Assembly (NCBI GenBank): GCA_051294375.1
Contig: CM119270.1
Span: 19,603,741-19,667,740, forward strand
Direction of reading: 5' to 3'
From: Paraspadella gotoi
Taxonomy: Eukaryota; Chaetognatha
DNA length: 64,000 bases
The position numbers were made by a program, and so were the translations under genes. Each line of letters begins with the position of its first letter. Within the stretch, counting starts at the first letter, position 1. The notes under the pieces were generated by a model. That model did not search any database and was not told the DNA's origin. It was given only the letters and a program-made list of their open reading frames with translations. Positions 1 to 8,047 of this stretch are shown here, one piece after another.

Positions 1-250
1 AAAGCTTTATAAGGGAGAAGACTGACAGAAAGAACGAAATAAAGGAAAGAAAGAAAGAAACGAAGAAAAAAGAGAGAAAAGAAAACGAGAAAAAGAGAGA
101 AAAGAAAACGAGAAAAAAGAGAGAAAAAGAAAATTAGTACAAATAAAAAAGAAAACGAGAAAGAAAGAGAGAAAAAGAAAAAACGAGAAAGAAGAAAGAA
201 AAAGAAAATGAGAAAGAAAGAGAAAAAGAGAACGAGAGAAAATTAATATT
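1..250. repeat. Purine-rich low-complexity tract
   Basis: The tract is almost entirely A and G, built from degenerate units such as GAAAACGAGAAAAAGAGAG repeated with a loose period near 30. There is no ORF of note. It is the plus-strand counterpart of the T/C-rich tracts found later in the window. Confidence 0.85.
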
Positions 251-711
251 ATTTTTTATTTCGTGTCGAAAATCGTTTTCCAAAATCAAACAAACAAAAT
301 CCTCGATCACAAAGTTAATTAATTAAATTACTTAATTACAAATAATTAATAATTAATTAATTACTATTTAATTTAATTACCTACTATTAAATGTTAGTTA
401 ATTTAAATTTTAAGGCAACTTTTTTTCAAAGAAGCACGCCTTTGCTGCGGCTCCTGAAAGCAGCGGAACCCCAGACACACGGCACAGCAAATCATATCTT
501 TTTGCTACTTCCATCATCGTTTTATGCCGTCACTCCTTCAGTCGTTACTCCTCACCGTCGCAATAAGTTTCCTCCATCGTTCAAAATTAATCTTCGTCCT
601 TTCTTCGATCCGATCCCTGAAGAAGGCTTAATTCTTTCTGCTCTTTCTTTCCAACCCAAGCAAAGTCAGAATTTTATTGTTGCAAAAGTTGCGTTAGGGA
701 AAAACTACCGC

Positions 712-790
712 TATCCTAACCCTAATCCTACCCTAATCCTAATATCTATCCCTAACTAACCTTATCCCTAACCGAAACCCTAAACAATTA
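712..790. repeat. Degenerate CCCTAA-like telomeric-type repeat
   Basis: About 80 bases contain repeated CCTAACCCTAATCC-like words with many variants. It is too irregular for a telomere and fits a decayed interstitial or low-complexity tract. Related TTAGGG-like stretches occur at 19.6, 26.9 and 45.1 kb. Confidence 0.5.
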
Positions 791-1100
791 ATCCATCGTT
801 CAAATTATCGTCGTTGTATTGAACTAAGGTTCGGAGAATGTGGCTGTCCTTGAACTTCTAACTGACTAGGCTAATCTGCGCATTTGAAGACCAGATGAAC
901 TCGGTTAGAATGGCGCAAAGAGACGATGACGCCGGTCACTTGAATGCCTGGAGATGATGACGACAAAAGTCTCGGTAGGATGACGAACTACGAAGTCCGC
1001 GGACTTGACAAAGTGTCAATTGAAGAGACAGAAATTATTATTAATGTGTTGTGACAGAACCGGTTTCAATATAAGCAGTCCGCTGAAGCTTCGGAATCAG

Positions 1101-1122
1101 GCTGTAACACCAATGTTACAGC
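1101..1122. other. Perfect 9-bp hairpin
   Basis: GCTGTAACA, loop CCAA, TGTTACAGC: a perfect 9-bp stem with a 4-nt loop. The function is unknown. It lies in sequence that may be a mobile-element remnant. Confidence 0.6.
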
Positions 1123-1875
1123 GGGTTTAAGCGCCCCGTCCCCTCTTTAAACTGCCAGACGACCACCGGGCTAAGAACCCCGGACCTTTGGGTTGGGAGG
1201 CGAATGACTTGCTTCCGGCACCAATGGCCGCTGATGAACGGTTGGTGGATTTTAGTCACCATACAATGATGTCTGATGCTGTGAAGCTTGTAGAGTCTGT
1301 CACAGCTTGTGAGTGTGTAGTCTGTAGTTAGCAAGAAATAAACAAGGGACTAACAAAAACATTTAGTAACAACTCAGCAAATATATATAAGTTTTAAAGT
1401 GTTTTCTTACTTGTTTCTGAAGGCCATAATAAACAAAAGAGATGCTTCTTTTCATAGAAAGTCCACCAAACAAGCGATCACACAAAACATAAGATTCCGA
1501 GATTCTGGATAAAAGAGTTTCTATGCTCTGAACGAACTAAAAACCCAGTGACAACTTTGAGATCTGAAGATACCACGTGGTCAAGAATTGATCAAGAATC
1601 AAATAGAAATTTATCGAAATCACGGGCACCCAATCAGAAATCAGCTGTACATGCCTTTCGGAAATCTGTACTAAGTATAAACAAAGAGGAGAGCCTAAGA
1701 TGTTCCGCTGCAATCGCTAGAAACGGAGGCCGCATTTTCGATGTCAGTAATAAAGAAAAAAGATCAACGGCGCGAGCAAAGGGCAGAATCACGCATTTAA
1801 TACCCTCGACCAATAGGAAAGATAGTTACCTTATGCGTAAAGGTTTTGTTTTTTGATTGATGCAGATCTGACTGA

Positions 1876-1909
1876 GTCATCCACAAAGAAGAGACAGCAT
1901 GTGGATGAC
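1876..1909. other. Inverted repeat spanning the left element junction
   Basis: GTCATCCACA at 1876-1885 is the perfect inverse of the LTR end TGTGGATGAC at 1900-1909, with 14 bases between. The outer ten bases of the LTR are therefore repeated in inverted orientation in the flank. This is not a normal target-site duplication; see findings. Confidence 0.7.
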
Positions 1910-2494
1910 GCGCTAAGAAATCATTTGGCCGTGGAGGGTCATCCAATGTCAGAGAGAGTTGACGAACGTCTTGAGGATGTTTCAGAGTCGGAAGTGGCGT
2001 TGACGCTGACGCTCGTGACGCCGATAATAGTTTTGTTAAGCTCTGAGGTAGAAGTTACTGTACCCAACTTGCTTGGTTATTAATATAAAATCAAGACCTT
2101 AATAAAATAATCAAAGCATATAGATATTCCTTCTGCTTTCACTAACAAGCAATAGAAATATCTATATAGCAAATAAAGCATTGCAATCAGTTAATTATTT
2201 AATTAATAACAGATCAATGGAATAATTAATAACGAAATGGATCCTTATATGTAGAGTTGTTAATTTTGATTTGAGATGAGAGGCAAGAAGAATTTCTTGA
2301 TGAAAGCAAAACAACTGAGATTTGTTGAGATAAGTCTAAATTGGTTTGTCCTTTTGTTTGTATAAGACAAAAGGGAAACATTAACATGAGTAAGTTATAA
2401 AGGTGATTACTGAATTAATATCTTAACTACTTAAGTGGCGACATCAGCTGAGGCCCATCGATTAGGGATGGAGCATCTCTGGTTCAAATCCACA
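1900..2494 (-). repeat. 3' LTR of the Ty3/gypsy element
   Basis: This 595-bp copy matches 7386-7981 almost base for base. Its ends are TGTGGAT...ATCCACA, a 7-bp terminal inverted repeat with the usual TG/CA termini. Differences from the right copy are one substitution (CCC versus ACC near 2073) and about five one-base indels. The copy carries AT-rich sequence with TATATTAA on the element strand, but I cannot place the promoter or polyadenylation site with confidence. The open frame at 1853-2083 on the plus strand is a by-product of LTR sequence. Confidence 0.95.
2436..2494 (+). other. tRNA 3'-half-like fold at the LTR terminus
   Basis: Read on the plus strand, antisense to the element, the last 59 bases of the LTR resemble a tRNA body. 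TGGCG is at the A-box position. A perfect 5-bp stem CCATC/GATGG encloses a 7-nt loop (2455-2471). A 7-nt TTCAAAT loop lies in a 4-of-5 paired stem ending exactly at the LTR end (2478-2494), and GGTTCAAATCC is a good B box. The D arm and acceptor stem do not fold. The right LTR keeps the same two arms. This could be a fossil tRNA or SINE piece, or chance. Confidence 0.4.
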
Positions 2495-2502
2495 TCCCCC
2501 CC
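2495..2502 (-). promoter_or_regulatory. Polypurine tract (second-strand primer)
   Basis: On the element strand GGGGGGGA abuts the 3' LTR start TGTGG. A short G-rich purine run at this place is the expected plus-strand priming site for reverse transcription. It is shorter than many polypurine tracts. Confidence 0.7.
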
Positions 2503-2641
2503 AGACGGAAACGTAATGGTTTACGGAATACGATTGGGCTCAATCAGGTAATACTAAATGATTTGTTACAGAGATGTGATTAATTTAACTGCTGTATGTA
2601 CATATAATACATAAAAAAATAAAAATTAGAAAAGTCTTAAC

Positions 2642-5600
2642 TCATTGTTTCTCGATCAGGTGACGAAGAACGGCGTTGTAATTAGGACGAGATCTTGAGT
2701 TTATAGTTTTATAAGAGAAGTTTGTCGGTCTTGGACGCAAGACGCGCTTAGATGGTGGGCTTGGCTGACGCTGCGCTTCCGTTGGTGGCGCTTGATTTGA
2801 CGTTGGTGTCGGAGAGAACGGGGGAGCGCCAAAGGTGAGGGACGGGTCCAAATTTGAACTTTTGGAAGCTTGATCTTCCTTGTTGGCGTCGTCAACGTCA
2901 ACGGAAGTGGGCGTGGCCCCGCCAGGGAGCGTTGGAGTTTCCAGTACATTTGGCAATGTTTCGAGATGGTGTTGGAGTTGCTCCCCATCGTCGTCGAGTT
3001 CTTGTTGTTCATGAGACGGTGGCGGCTGCTGCTGCTGCTGCTGACGGAGGGTTGACGAGCGAGTTTGACGAGACGTTGGAGCCGGCTGACGGGTTCGTGG
3101 GCCAGGGCGGCGACCAGGAGGGGGAGGTGAAGGCGGTGGAGATGGTTGAGTAACTCGTTCTTCCCCGTCACTGTCTCGCCAAAGTGTCGCCGGCTTAATT
3201 CGGGAGATCGCGATCGTTTCGACGCCGCGACCGGGCATCTCCACTTTGAAGTTGAGATTGTCTCGTGATACGACTCGATACGGGCCATTATATGGTGCCG
3301 TGAGGGGAGGTTTGATTTTTGTTTGTTGGACGAATACATGCGTGGCGTCGGCCAATGTTTCGGGGAGGTAAAGACGCGGCGCTCGATGCGCTGAAGTCTC
3401 TGTAGGCTGAAGTCGCTCTACCTCGACTCGAAGGTTGTTACGGAGTTGGCGGCGTTGTTCTTGGAGACGGTCGTCATCAATCGGGGGAGGGAGAATGTCT
3501 CCTGGCACCGTAAGGCCTTCGCCGAAGACGAGTTCGGCCGGTGATGCTCCTATATCCGGCTTGATCGTCGTCCGGATCGCCAAGAGTGCCGCTGGTAATC
3601 TCCAAAACCACTTGTTAGGTTCGTCGTCGCCGAGTGCGATTAACGCTTCTTTCAGGCGCCGGTGGAAACGTTCTACGAGTCCATTTGATTGGGGATGGTA
3701 GGCTGCTGTTTTGTAATGTTTTATCCCCCATGTCTGCGTCAACTGGGTCCAGATGGCCGTCGCAAACTGGGCGCCGCGATCTGTCGTGATGGCTGCGGGG
3801 ATTCCATACTGCGCTACCCATCCGTGAGCGATGGCATCGACTACTGAGGTGGACGACATGTCCTTCATTGGGATCGCTGCCGGCCATCTCGAGAATCTAT
3901 CGACGATGGTGAGCAAGGAGCTGAAACCGTTCGAAATAGGCATAATCGTAATGTCTACATTCAGGTGGTGGAACCTTTTTGCTGGCACCTCGAACTCTCC
4001 AATGTTTGGTGTCACGTGACGGGTGACTTTTGCTCGTTGGCATGGGATACATTCTCTCGCCCAGCGGGTCGTGTCGGCTCTGAGCGACGGCCAAACAAAC
4101 TTAGCGGCGATAGTTTCTCGCGTTCTTGCGATGCCTGGGTGGCCTAAACCATGGATGGTGTCGAAAATTTTCTTTCGCCATGCTTCTGGCACGAAAGGTC
4201 TCGCTGGGCCATTCGAGATATCGACGAACAACTGCTGGTTGCCGAGGGTGACTTTCCTGAACTGCAAACCGGTTCTGGAGTCGTTGGAGAGGCGCTGGAA
4301 ATCAAGGTCCAGGGCTTGGTGGCGCGCCATTTCCTCCAAGTCGATGCCCTCTTGACCGATGGCGTTGACGGTGGTCTTGAGGTCCTGGACTTTTTCTGGA
4401 GGGATTGGTCGATCGACTGCGGCTACTGGTGGCGGATTTGGTCTTGACAAGGCGTCGGCGACTACATTGGCTTTGCCTTTGATGTGCCTGATGTCAGTGG
4501 TGAATTCAGATATCACTGAAAGTTGAAAATTATGACGAGTGGTTTGAGGCTCTGCTCGCTTATGAAGGGCATGGATCAGAGATTGATGATCTGTATATAG
4601 GGTAAATGATCTGCCTTCAAGCCAATGTCGGAAGTGTCGGACTGCCCTGAAGGCTCCATATAGTTCCCGGTCAAATGGTGGCCATCTCCGTTGTGACTCA
4701 TCGAGCTTCGCGGAGAAAAACGCGAGAGGCTCCCAGCCTTGAGGCGTTCTTTGCTCAAGTACTGCGCCCACAGCGATGTCGGAGGCGTCCGTTGTAAGTG
4801 CCAATTGGGCGTTGGTTTTTGGATGCCGGAGTAGAGCTGCATTGGCCAGTGCTTCCTTAACGGCGTTGAAGGATGTAGCACACTCCTCTGACCAATTTAG
4901 TTGCTTTGGTTTACCAGCAAGGACGTCGTAGAGAGCGGCTGCATGCTTGGCTGCATTCGGTATGAAGCGCCGGTAATAATTTACCATGCCTAAGAATCTT
5001 TGCAGTTCCTTGATGGTAGTTGGCGGATTGGTGGCGCGGATTGCCTCCACCTTTTGGGGAAGAGGCTTGACGCCGGTGGCGTCCACCAGATATCCGAGAA
5101 ATTCGAGGGATTGCTGGCCCAAAATGCATTTTTTACGGTTTACTACGAGACCGTTTTCGGCGAGAGAGTCGAAGACCAACTCGAGATCCTTCAGGTGCTC
5201 CTCTGCATCGGTGCTGGCGACGAGAATGTCATCAAGGTAGACGTAAGTATGGGGAATGTCCCCCAGTATCTCGTCCATCATTCTTTGAAAATCTTGCCCT
5301 GCGTTCTTGAGGCCAAAAGGGGTCCTCAAGAATACGAAGAGGCCGAATGGGGTAATCACCGCCGTCTTGGGCACGTCTTCGTCTGCCACCGGGATTTGGT
5401 GATAACCCTTGAGCAGGTCGATTTTTGAAAAGATTTTCTTTCCTGCGAGCTCGGCGTTGAAGTCAGCCAGTAACTTGACAGGGTACTTGTCATCCTTTGT
5501 TTTGGAGTTAAGTCTGCGGAAGTCTCCACAGCAACGCCAACCACCATCAGCTTTAGGCACACATAGGAGTGGGGACGACCATGAGCTCTTGGCTCTCTTG

Positions 5601-6226
5601 GCGATGCCCAAAGATACGAGCTTCTCCAGCTCTGCCTTAGCTACTGCGAGCTTTTCTGGGGGTAAACGACGAGCCCTTGCTTGGCAGGGGCTTCCGAAGG
5701 TTGGGATATGGTGTTTTACCCCATGCTTCGGTTCCTTAATCTCAAAGGTCGGCGTCGATAAGGCTGGATAATGGTCGAGAAGCTTATAGAAGGCGTTGTC
5801 TTTTTCGTCAATAAAATTGACTCGAGATGGTGGGCTAGCTTCAGATATATCACAAGTGATGGTCGAGAGATCGCGCAAGTCGATGAGGGTGCCGTCTCGA
5901 TGATTTGGCGCAAGATAAAACTCCGCTAGGAAATCTGCGCCTAATATATTTTGGGTGACGTCGGCTGCGACGACGTCAAATGAAAAAACTCGAGAGCCCA
6001 GTACTATGCGTCGATGGACGATGCCGTAGGAGTTGATTGGGCTCCCATTGGCCGCCTGTAGCTGAGGTCCAGTCGGGCCTGCTACTCGCTGAGCTAAAGT
6101 GGGCGGTACGAGAGAGATTAAAGCGCCGCCATCGACCAGCCATTGGCGGCCGTCGGTGGCATCCTTGACGTATAGTAGGTAGCTGTCAGGTGAATTGTCG
6201 ATATCGGCGCGGGGCACAGCGTTCAC
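2642..6226 (-). CDS. pol: Pol polyprotein (protease, RT, RNase H, integrase), Ty3/gypsy
   Basis: Residues are numbered from the GTG at 6226. That GTG is not a real start: the frame is open from about 6265 and is entered by -1 frameshifting at 6247-6253. Protease: the VDGG active-site segment is at D32, where the family normally has DTG or DSG, with ILGADFL near 94-100. Reverse transcriptase: about 180-380, with catalytic YLDD at 330-333. RNase H: D480, E521, D546 and D591 fit the four acidic positions. Integrase: zinc motif H692, H696, C726, C729 (H-X3-H-X29-C-X2-C), then D758, D816, E852 with exactly 35 residues between the last two (DD35E). A GPY/F module follows at about 979-1013. The last 170 or so residues are Pro/Gln/Ser-rich with a Q6 run and match no domain. 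No frameshift or stop interrupts 1,194 codons. It makes cDNA from the element RNA and inserts it into the genome. Confidence 0.95.
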   Translation of the reverse strand: MNAVPRADIDNSPDSYLLYVKDATDGRQWLVDGGALISLVPPTLAQRVAGPTGPQLQAANGSPINSYGIVHRRIVLGSRVFSFDVVAADVTQNILGADFLAEFYLAPNHRDGTLIDLRDLSTITCDISEASPPSRVNFIDEKDNAFYKLLDHYPALSTPTFEIKEPKHGVKHHIPTFGSPCQARARRLPPEKLAVAKAELEKLVSLGIAKRAKSSWSSPLLCVPKADGGWRCCGDFRRLNSKTKDDKYPVKLLADFNAELAGKKIFSKIDLLKGYHQIPVADEDVPKTAVITPFGLFVFLRTPFGLKNAGQDFQRMMDEILGDIPHTYVYLDDILVASTDAEEHLKDLELVFDSLAENGLVVNRKKCILGQQSLEFLGYLVDATGVKPLPQKVEAIRATNPPTTIKELQRFLGMVNYYRRFIPNAAKHAAALYDVLAGKPKQLNWSEECATSFNAVKEALANAALLRHPKTNAQLALTTDASDIAVGAVLEQRTPQGWEPLAFFSAKLDESQRRWPPFDRELYGAFRAVRHFRHWLEGRSFTLYTDHQSLIHALHKRAEPQTTRHNFQLSVISEFTTDIRHIKGKANVVADALSRPNPPPVAAVDRPIPPEKVQDLKTTVNAIGQEGIDLEEMARHQALDLDFQRLSNDSRTGLQFRKVTLGNQQLFVDISNGPARPFVPEAWRKKIFDTIHGLGHPGIARTRETIAAKFVWPSLRADTTRWARECIPCQRAKVTRHVTPNIGEFEVPAKRFHHLNVDITIMPISNGFSSLLTIVDRFSRWPAAIPMKDMSSTSVVDAIAHGWVAQYGIPAAITTDRGAQFATAIWTQLTQTWGIKHYKTAAYHPQSNGLVERFHRRLKEALIALGDDEPNKWFWRLPAALLAIRTTIKPDIGASPAELVFGEGLTVPGDILPPPIDDDRLQEQRRQLRNNLRVEVERLQPTETSAHRAPRLYLPETLADATHVFVQQTKIKPPLTAPYNGPYRVVSRDNLNFKVEMPGRGVETIAISRIKPATLWRDSDGEERVTQPSPPPSPPPPGRRPGPRTRQPAPTSRQTRSSTLRQQQQQQPPPSHEQQELDDDGEQLQHHLETLPNVLETPTLPGGATPTSVDVDDANKEDQASKSSNLDPSLTFGAPPFSPTPTSNQAPPTEAQRQPSPPSKRVLRPRPTNFSYKTINSRSRPNYNAVLRHLIEKQ

Positions 6227-6253
6227 CTTCGCTGTCCCGCGGTGCCGTTTCCC
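6208..6253 (-). promoter_or_regulatory. Programmed -1 ribosomal frameshift signal between gag and pol
   Basis: On the minus strand the heptamer GGGAAAC (6253-6247) is phased as CCG GGA AAC in gag, which is the X XXY YYZ arrangement. After a -1 slip the pol frame continues through GGG AAA CGG. A 5-nt spacer GGCAC leads to CGCGGGACAGCG (6241-6230), an 8-nt loop, then CGCTGT, a 2-nt bulge, and CCCGCG (6221-6208). That is a 12-bp stem, nearly all G-C. The gag stop (6225-6223) lies in the loop and start of the 3' arm. Slippery site, spacing and stem all match known -1 frameshift signals. Confidence 0.85.
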
Positions 6254-7326
6254 GGTTGTGCCTCTTTACGATTGCGTCGTTCGCCTTTACGGGCGCAGCC
6301 AGGCTCACATCGAAAAGCGGCGTCGCCAAATTTCAAGTGCCATCGGCATACTTGTTTCAGACGGGCGTTTGGTGGGCGGGTGAGAGTTGACGACCCACTC
6401 GGTGTGTTTGAGCGCCAGTTGTTGGTCTGTACGCGATTCCTGTCCCGGCGCTGCCCTTGGATGGCGTTGATTCCGGCGTCGTTCTCGGCGTCGGATCCTC
6501 CGCTCTCTGGCTCCTCATCATGATTGCCAATGGTAGCGGCGTTGATCGCCGAGGTTGGTGCCGCGAGAGTCGGTTGTCCTTCGGCGTCAAAGAACTTGTC
6601 GGCGGCGTCGGCGAGTTGTGACGCCGTCCAATCATCCACTTTGTCTTCGATAGAGCGCCGGATTTCGAGAGGGAGTCCTCTGATGATTGTTTCCTTCTTT
6701 ATATCATCGAGAGTGACCGTTTTTATTTTCTCCTCCAGTCGTGCGAGGTGTTGCGAGGGTCGTAGGCCGTCGCGGCCGAAACCGTCAATGATGAGCGCCG
6801 CCTGTTGGCGCCGCGTCACTCCATACTCCTTGCGGAGGTAAGCGATGAAGTTTGTCCAGTTTGCCTCGGTCGGCTCGCCGTAGAGGAAGGCATTAACTCG
6901 AGGGTTGACGTCAGCTCCGATCTTGGACTCAAGGTGGGCGAATTTTTCACTGGCGTCTTTGACGTTGGCGCGAATATATGCCGCTTCGACCCTGCGGATC
7001 CATATATCTATATTCTTAGGGTCAAAGGTCGGTAGCTCCGGTTTTTGCTTCTTTTCCAAGGCTTTAAGGGCTGCTGCGAGCGCTGAGCGCAGCGTCCCTG
7101 TTTCGTCGACGCCGGAGGCCGTCGCCATTATTCCGTTAGCGTGAGTGGGACTGTTGGCGTCGCTTGGCGCCGGAGAGAAATCGAAGATAGGCGCGCTTTG
7201 CGTGTCGAGTACGCTATTTGGAGAATTCTCTCTGGAACGGCGCCCTCGGTTGAATATCTGCGGGACAGTGAGGTTAGTCTCTTGACGAAGTCGATAGGTC
7301 TGACGAGTCTCTCTTGATTCGCTCAT
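6223..7326 (-). CDS. gag: Gag polyprotein of the Ty3/gypsy element
   Basis: This 367-codon ORF begins at ATG (7326), about 60 bases inside the 5' LTR, and ends at TGA (6223-6225). Residues 1-95 are a polar, disordered-looking leader. About 97-250 is the capsid-like region typical of retrotransposon Gag (PTFDPKNIDIWIRRVEAAY and following helices). About 255-320 is acidic then basic linker. C327, H330, C340 and C344 form a C-X2-H-X9-C-X3-C nucleocapsid motif within VCRWHLKFGDAAFRC, a knuckle variant I associate with invertebrate Ty3/gypsy elements. A very basic tail follows. Gag builds the virus-like particle and packages element RNA. Most ribosomes should stop here; a minority shift into pol at 6247-6253. 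Start context is weak (T at -3). Confidence 0.92.
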   Translation of the reverse strand: MSESRETRQTYRLRQETNLTVPQIFNRGRRSRENSPNSVLDTQSAPIFDFSPAPSDANSPTHANGIMATASGVDETGTLRSALAAALKALEKKQKPELPTFDPKNIDIWIRRVEAAYIRANVKDASEKFAHLESKIGADVNPRVNAFLYGEPTEANWTNFIAYLRKEYGVTRRQQAALIIDGFGRDGLRPSQHLARLEEKIKTVTLDDIKKETIIRGLPLEIRRSIEDKVDDWTASQLADAADKFFDAEGQPTLAAPTSAINAATIGNHDEEPESGGSDAENDAGINAIQGQRRDRNRVQTNNWRSNTPSGSSTLTRPPNARLKQVCRWHLKFGDAAFRCEPGCARKGERRNRKEAQPGNGTAGQRR

Positions 7327-7366
7327 TTATGAGTTTGTCGATGGGCCGGTTGAAGGTTGGAAGAGT

Positions 7367-7384
7367 TTGTCGTTGGGTTCACCA
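7367..7384 (-). promoter_or_regulatory. Primer binding site
   Basis: One base inside the 5' LTR the element strand reads TGGTGAACCCAACG, starting with the TGG that pairs with a tRNA CCA end. From memory it resembles the complement of a tRNA-Trp 3' end (TGGTGACCCCGACG) with two mismatches in 14, so tRNA-Trp is a possible primer, but this is not certain. Confidence 0.65.
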
Positions 7385-7385
7385 A

Positions 7386-7981
7386 TGTGGATGACGCGCT
7401 AAGAAATCACTTTGGCCGTGGAGGCGTCATCCAATGTCAGAGAGAGTTGACGAACGTCTTGAGGATGTTTCAGAGTCGGAAGTGGCGTTGACGCTGACGC
7501 TCGTGACGCCGATAATAGTTTTGTTAAGCTCTGAGGTAGAAGTTACTGTAACCAACTTGCTTGGTTATTAATATAAAATCAAGACCTTAATAAAATAATC
7601 AAAGCATATAGATATTCCTTCTGCTTTCACTAACAAGCAATAGAAATATCTATATAGCAAATAAAGCATTGCAATCAGTTAATTATTTAATTAATAACAG
7701 ATCAATGGAATAATTAATAACGAAATGGATCCTTATAGTAGAGTTGTTAATTTTGATTTGAGATGAGAGGCAAGAAGAATTTCTTGATGAAAGCAAAACA
7801 ACTGAGATTTGTTGAGATAAGTCTAAATTGGTTTGTCCTTTTGTTTGTATAAGACAAAAGGGAAAACATTAACATGAGTAAGTTATAAAGGTGATTACTG
7901 AATTAATATCTTAACTACTTAAGTGGCGACATCAGCTGAGCCCATCGATTAGGGATGGAGCATCTCTGGTTCAAATCCACA
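7386..7981 (-). repeat. 5' LTR of the Ty3/gypsy element
   Basis: This 596-bp copy has the same TGTGGAT...ATCCACA ends as the left copy. As the upstream LTR it should hold the promoter and the transcription start for gag-pol. It ends two bases before an ATGATCATC stretch that opens into an (ATC)n microsatellite. Confidence 0.95.
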
Positions 7982-7986
7982 AATAT

Positions 7987-7994
7987 GATCATCG

Positions 7995-8040
<46 letters not shown>

Positions 8041-8047
8041 TATCATC
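7987..8047. repeat. (ATC)n microsatellite
   Basis: About 60 bases of near-perfect CAT/ATC triplets directly follow the right LTR. The element either inserted beside this microsatellite or the assembly joins two reads here. Confidence 0.9.

Larger units (their letters stand above)
251..1875. other. Left flank of the retrotransposon; no gene supported
   Basis: It starts AT-rich (TTAAT-type repeats, 300-390) and becomes mixed-composition sequence. Open frames at 391-759, 1116-1334 (minus) and 1548-1856 match no family I recognise and show no domain, so I do not call them genes. The stretch around 1050-1340, with the hairpin at 1101-1122 and an AATAAA near 1338, could be an old mobile-element remnant, but nothing proves it. 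Confidence 0.6.
1900..7981 (-). mobile_element. Full-length Ty3/gypsy LTR retrotransposon
   Basis: A 6.08-kb element transcribed right to left. In element order: 5' LTR (7981-7386), primer binding site, a leader of about 60 bases, gag, pol in the -1 frame, about 147 non-coding bases, polypurine tract, 3' LTR (2494-1900). The domain order PR-RT-RNaseH-IN and the GPY/F module after integrase identify Ty3/gypsy (Metaviridae-type). There is no env ORF and no chromodomain that I can recognise. Both ORFs are open over their full length, and the LTRs differ at about six positions, mostly single-base indels, so insertion was recent. The flanks lack a matching 4-6 bp target-site duplication (CAGCA on the left, AATAT on the right). 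Confidence 0.95.

Noticed and set aside
712-790. Telomere
   Set aside because: Repeats are degenerate, short and followed by unique sequence, so at most interstitial.
1853-2083. Plus-strand open frame of 76 codons over the LTR edge
   Set aside because: It runs across the LTR boundary and mostly reads LTR sequence, so it is not a gene.
2854-5771. Many open frames on both strands inside the pol region
   Set aside because: They are shadows of the pol reading frame; none has a domain and pol explains the region.
1900-7981. Endogenous retrovirus with env
   Set aside because: Only about 147 non-coding bases lie between the pol stop and the 3' LTR, so there is no room for env.
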